A stretch of 64,000 bases of DNA from Cardinalis cardinalis (taxonomy: Eukaryota; Chordata; Aves; Passeriformes; Cardinalidae), in the NCBI GenBank assembly GCA_014549065.1, contig JACDOX010000001.1:1969918-2033917 (forward strand). The letters run 5' to 3'. The notes under the pieces are model-generated. The model was not told the DNA's origin. It did no database searches and worked only from the letters and a program-made list of their open reading frames with translations. Both the position numbers and the translations under genes were made by a program. Shown in pieces: positions 60,391 through 64,000 of the stretch; the first letter of the stretch is position 1; every line of letters starts with the position of its first letter.

Positions 60391-63179
60391 GTTTACTGAA
60401 GAAGATTGTTTTTCTTTTATTAGTATGAGAACAGATTTCATAGGAGGAAAAAAAATGTTAAAAATGTTGTTGATACATGAAACACAAACAAAAAAGAAAG
60501 ATATGACAAACTTTATTCTCCTGTACTGTTGAACAGATTGGATTGCATGATTTTGTGTTCAGTTACATTTTGTTTTAGACTTTTCAAGAAATGTTGAACT
60601 TCATTAGTTGACCATTGTCTCATGAGGGCTCAGTGGTGGACAGAGAAGCTTTCAACATGTTGGTTTATTATTTTATACTTACTATTCTAAATGCATCCCA
60701 AAAGTTGGGATTGTGCTTTCGGGTGACTTTAAGTCTCTGAATGTGTATTCTGGCTGACATTTAGGTCAGCTCATGGCTCTTGTGTCCATGCATCTCTAAA
60801 TTTTCCGTGCCCCTAAAACAACTCAACACTAGAAAAAAACCCAAGAAAAACAAACTGCTAAATTTTTCTACACTGACTCAGTCAATTGGGAATGAACTTC
60901 AGAAGTATAAATGGAGCAACATCACCTTGGAACATTTGTCAGTCTTGTTGAGCTTGGCAGCTTAGTTGTCACAGGAAGAGAAGCAACAAGATCAAGTGAT
61001 ACTCTCAAATATGTGGAATGTCAGGAGCAGCCATATTTTTATGACCTTAAAGAAATAATGAGTCTTTTGGTTTTTTGACATCTGAGGATATAGCTAGGAT
61101 AAAGTATGAGAACACACATGCTGGTTCCAAGCAGAAATATAAGAAAACCAAATATCAATATGTTTTCAATTTAATTTTGTGTAGAGTCTTCATGAAATAA
61201 TGTCTCAAGAAAGACATCACTGACAATTTTGCTACTGATGTAATTTAAAATGCATATTCAATATTTTTCCTGTTGAGCAAAAATATAATCTCATAAGCAT
61301 CCTATCTTGCACTGCAGTTCATGAGGTGTAAAAATGATCTAGAGAATTTTTCTTCCATTTTTCTAAATAATTAAATTGCTATTCAAGAAAATAAAGAAAA
61401 ATATTTTTACAGAGAAAACAACATGTTGCCTTCTATGTGTTTCTGGTAAAAAATACCTCAATATAGACTACAAATTGATGAATGGTTGATAAAAATTACA
61501 TCGACTTGAAATGAGAATTGCAACTGAATGTTCAAATGTCACCATTTCAACTNGAAATCAAAAGGGCTGAGTATGAGTTATATCTGTGAAGTAACACACA
61601 AACTCAAATAAGCACTAGGGGAGAAGGAAGTAAGTGGAAAGGACAAGAAACAGGACTTCTGTTACTTAGCTTGTCCTTTTAGGGTGAAATTCTCTCAAAG
61701 AGGACTGAAGGAACATTTCTGCTGTGAGAAGATAATAGCTGAGAACTGTTAAAAAGTCCAAACAAACCTCCTAGTATGAAATGGACACACTGAGGCAACC
61801 AGTGCCAAATCTGCCCATTAAGTTAGAGTATCAGATAATAAAAATATCACACAACTTTGATGAGACACATAGGCCAGAATTATGTAGTACGGCAAACAAC
61901 CATTTGTTTTTGGTTCCTCATTGAAATAATCTGAATTCAGATCTGCTGGATAGAAAAGTAACCAAACATCATTATCTTTTTTCTTATCCACATAAGCGTC
62001 TACATATCATTCATTTTTAATGCAGTTCATACCTAGCCTTTTCAAGACAATCTCTTTGAAATGTGTGAGTCCATGGTGTCTTTTTACAAAAACTCATCGT
62101 ATTTTGAATCCAAAAATCAATCAGAGGAAACAGACAATTTTGTTGTGTGATGGAGCAGAAGCATATATACAGGGGCAGAGGACTTCCATCATTCTGCAGA
62201 CAGTGAGTGCAGGCTGCTGAGTCTTTTGGATCAGCAGANCCTAGAAAAATGGCCTTTTTTCATGAACAAGTAAACAAATCTCATGAACGAATTCCATTTA
62301 AACAAACAAGAATTATCATAAACATCATCAAAAATGCATCTAGCTTTCTTAAATGTATTGACTGTAATTGCTAAAACAAACCATTGCAATCTTATTTGTC
62401 TTCCAAACTTTTCTTTAGAGATTTGTGATCTATAAAAACNCATTGCATATGAATTCCTGCTTTTTCTTTCTCCAGTTTTCCTCAACCCAAAGAAATAATC
62501 ATCCATGTCTCTATGTGTCTTGCACCTTCATAAAATTCTTTAGTTTGTGGGAATACAAAAGACAAAAGACCTTNAATCTTTTCTACAGTTATCTGGACAT
62601 TTGCATTCGTTAATGCTCAAAGAGTATTGGGTTATTTATTTTGCTGAATATTACATTACATACACTTTATTACATGTGTACTCAAGTCATCTAACCTTTA
62701 TAAGGGTAAATAATTTTTTAAAATGTATACTATATTCCCTTTGGGCATACTGTTATAAAGGTGACTCTTTTATTTTTAATAATTTGCATAGTCATTTAGA
62801 AATAATTTTCTGAGCTTAAGTACCTTTCTNTGTAGTACTTTTCTTACATCTGTCTTCTTTAAGTGATTCATATTCTTTACTTTCAAACGAAAAATCTGGA
62901 AGTTAATGAATATCAGCTCATCNGTTACTCTTGTTAAACACTTCAAAATATTCCCTCAGAAATTATTCTACTTCCATTAGTAGAAATTTTGAATCCTCAA
63001 TAGAGAAAGAATTATTGTGGCTTTTGAAGATTGCTGCTCTCTGACTTCCTGTAGTGACACTAGACTTGAATATAAAAACTTAAGAAAAATAATAAAATAG
63101 GCAAAATTAACCCAAAGGGAAAAAAAAATAAATGACTGAGCCAAATAACATGAGTAGGACAAAGCCTGTTGACCCACTA
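60391..63179. other. AT-rich noncoding stretch
   Basis: No recognised gene, repeat family or RNA. Open frames of 60-91 codons on both strands are AT-driven. Confidence 0.55.
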
Positions 63180-63960
63180 GATGCTGGATGTGGAGAGTAG
63201 CTACTGGAGTGTGGTGTTGCTTCCCTCCCCCACCTCAAGCTGCTCTGTGATCTGAGAAATGCTCGTTATCCCTCGGCCTTTATGAACCGCACCTGGGCTG
63301 AGTTCCTCCAGAGCTTGTCAGAAANACAGTCTGTTTCCAGGGACTGCTGCAGTCTAATGAGCTCCTGTTTTTTAACCAACAGCCTTGGAAGCTTATTTTT
63401 CTTGCCTGAATAACAACTCAAATGGAATAACATTTTCGTTATCAAATTTTCAAAGGAAGTTACTGACCTGCATTGCAGCCAGGATGGAAAATCACTTGAA
63501 ACCAAATATCTTGTGACCCTGTAAGCAGCAGTCCTAAGTGAGATCCTTTGAGCTCTCCTGGACCACAGCAGGATGCAACCAGCAACCTCCCTCTGAGNAG
63601 GATGCCTCTGCGAGCTAGTGAGGTCTCCAGTTTGCTACACTTAGACAACCACTGAATGTTGATGGTGGATCCTGGGCTGATACCCTCACTCCTCCAGACT
63701 GAACCCTTCACCCATTAAGAAACAAAGGTGTCCAAAGTGAGTACTTCACAGAACTCGAGGGGAATTTTACACCCCTACCCCAGCCCCNACGTAGATAGTT
63801 TTGGGTTTATTTCATTTTTTTCTGATTTTGGATTTTTGTTTGCTTTTACTCTATGTGCTTTACCACCTAACAAGTAGTAGAGCGAACCTGGACAACAAAC
63901 TTTGTTGTGCTTTCACTTTTATATTAAACCTGTTTTGGCTGATACCTTTACTAGTGATTC
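63180..63960 (+). mobile_element. Possible LTR-type retroelement fragment
   Basis: 63180-63790 is GC-richer than the preceding 2.8 kb. It contains non-AT-driven blocks such as AGCAGCAGTCCTAAGTGAGA, CACAGCAGGATGCAACCAGC and GGATCCTGGGCTGATACCCT. It is followed by a T-rich stretch and ATATTAAACCTGTTTTGGCT at about 63921-63940, which looks like a retroviral ATTAAA poly(A) region. GGCTGATACC occurs at both 63671 and 63938. It feels familiar as bird ERV sequence, but I cannot name the family, and the element may continue past the window edge. Confidence 0.38.
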
Positions 63961-64000
63961 TTTAAGTGACCTTAAAGAATGAATTCACCACATGGTCCAG

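Noticed and set aside
1..64000. CRISPR arrays, operons, rRNA, tRNA, phage or plasmid modules
   Set aside because: None seen. Composition, CR1 and ERV content and absence of dense coding all point to vertebrate nuclear DNA. tRNA and microRNA genes could be missed by eye; tRNAscan-SE and Infernal would decide.

Overview
The window looks like AT-rich, gene-poor nuclear DNA from a bird, most probably a songbird or other neoavian. The evidence is three LTRs of bird endogenous-retrovirus families, two clear CR1 LINE fragments plus one CR1 tail, CpG-poor AT-rich filler, and no bacterial-type coding density. It could be a gene desert or lie in long introns. No complete gene, rRNA, tRNA, operon, CRISPR array or plasmid/phage module is visible. 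Nearly all open frames of 60-125 codons are what AT-rich noncoding DNA gives by chance. Single Ns are scattered throughout, about one per few hundred bases by eye, and read like masked ambiguous or heterozygous positions rather than gaps.

Layout. 1-16.6 kb: AT-rich filler. Its best gene-like signal is a 15-nt micro-exon-like segment and a 120-nt exon-like segment on the + strand at 2379-2605, with strong splice sites and an open, phase-compatible frame. A four-copy 10-bp motif cluster lies near 4.06-4.11 kb. 16.6-17.0 kb: solo LTR on the - strand. 17-26.4 kb: filler with two perfect small hairpins, a CR1 3' tail at 21.1 kb and a p53-response-element-like pair at 25.27 kb. 26.39-26.97 kb: a well-preserved solo LTR, - strand, with TATA box and poly(A) signal. 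27-37.9 kb: filler with a GC-richer island at 34.9-35.6 kb carrying a good splice acceptor and an AATAAA. 37.9-38.8 kb: a GC-rich LTR-type element, + strand, containing a roughly 45-53 bp tandem repeat. 38.8-56.8 kb: filler with microsatellites. 56.8-57.27 kb: CR1 3' end running into a long TATTC-type pentanucleotide array. 59.3-60.4 kb: a degenerate, internally deleted CR1 reverse-transcriptase fragment, - strand. 63.2-64 kb: a GC-richer tract ending in a retroelement-like poly(A) region that runs toward the window edge.

No set of genes works together here. The content is a record of retroelement insertion (CR1 and ERV solo LTRs), microsatellite growth, and possibly one fragment of a spliced gene. 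I found no convincing new biological system. The items most worth checking are the exon pair at 2.4-2.6 kb, the p53-like site at 25.27 kb, the motif cluster at 4.06 kb and the GC-rich island at 34.9-35.6 kb.
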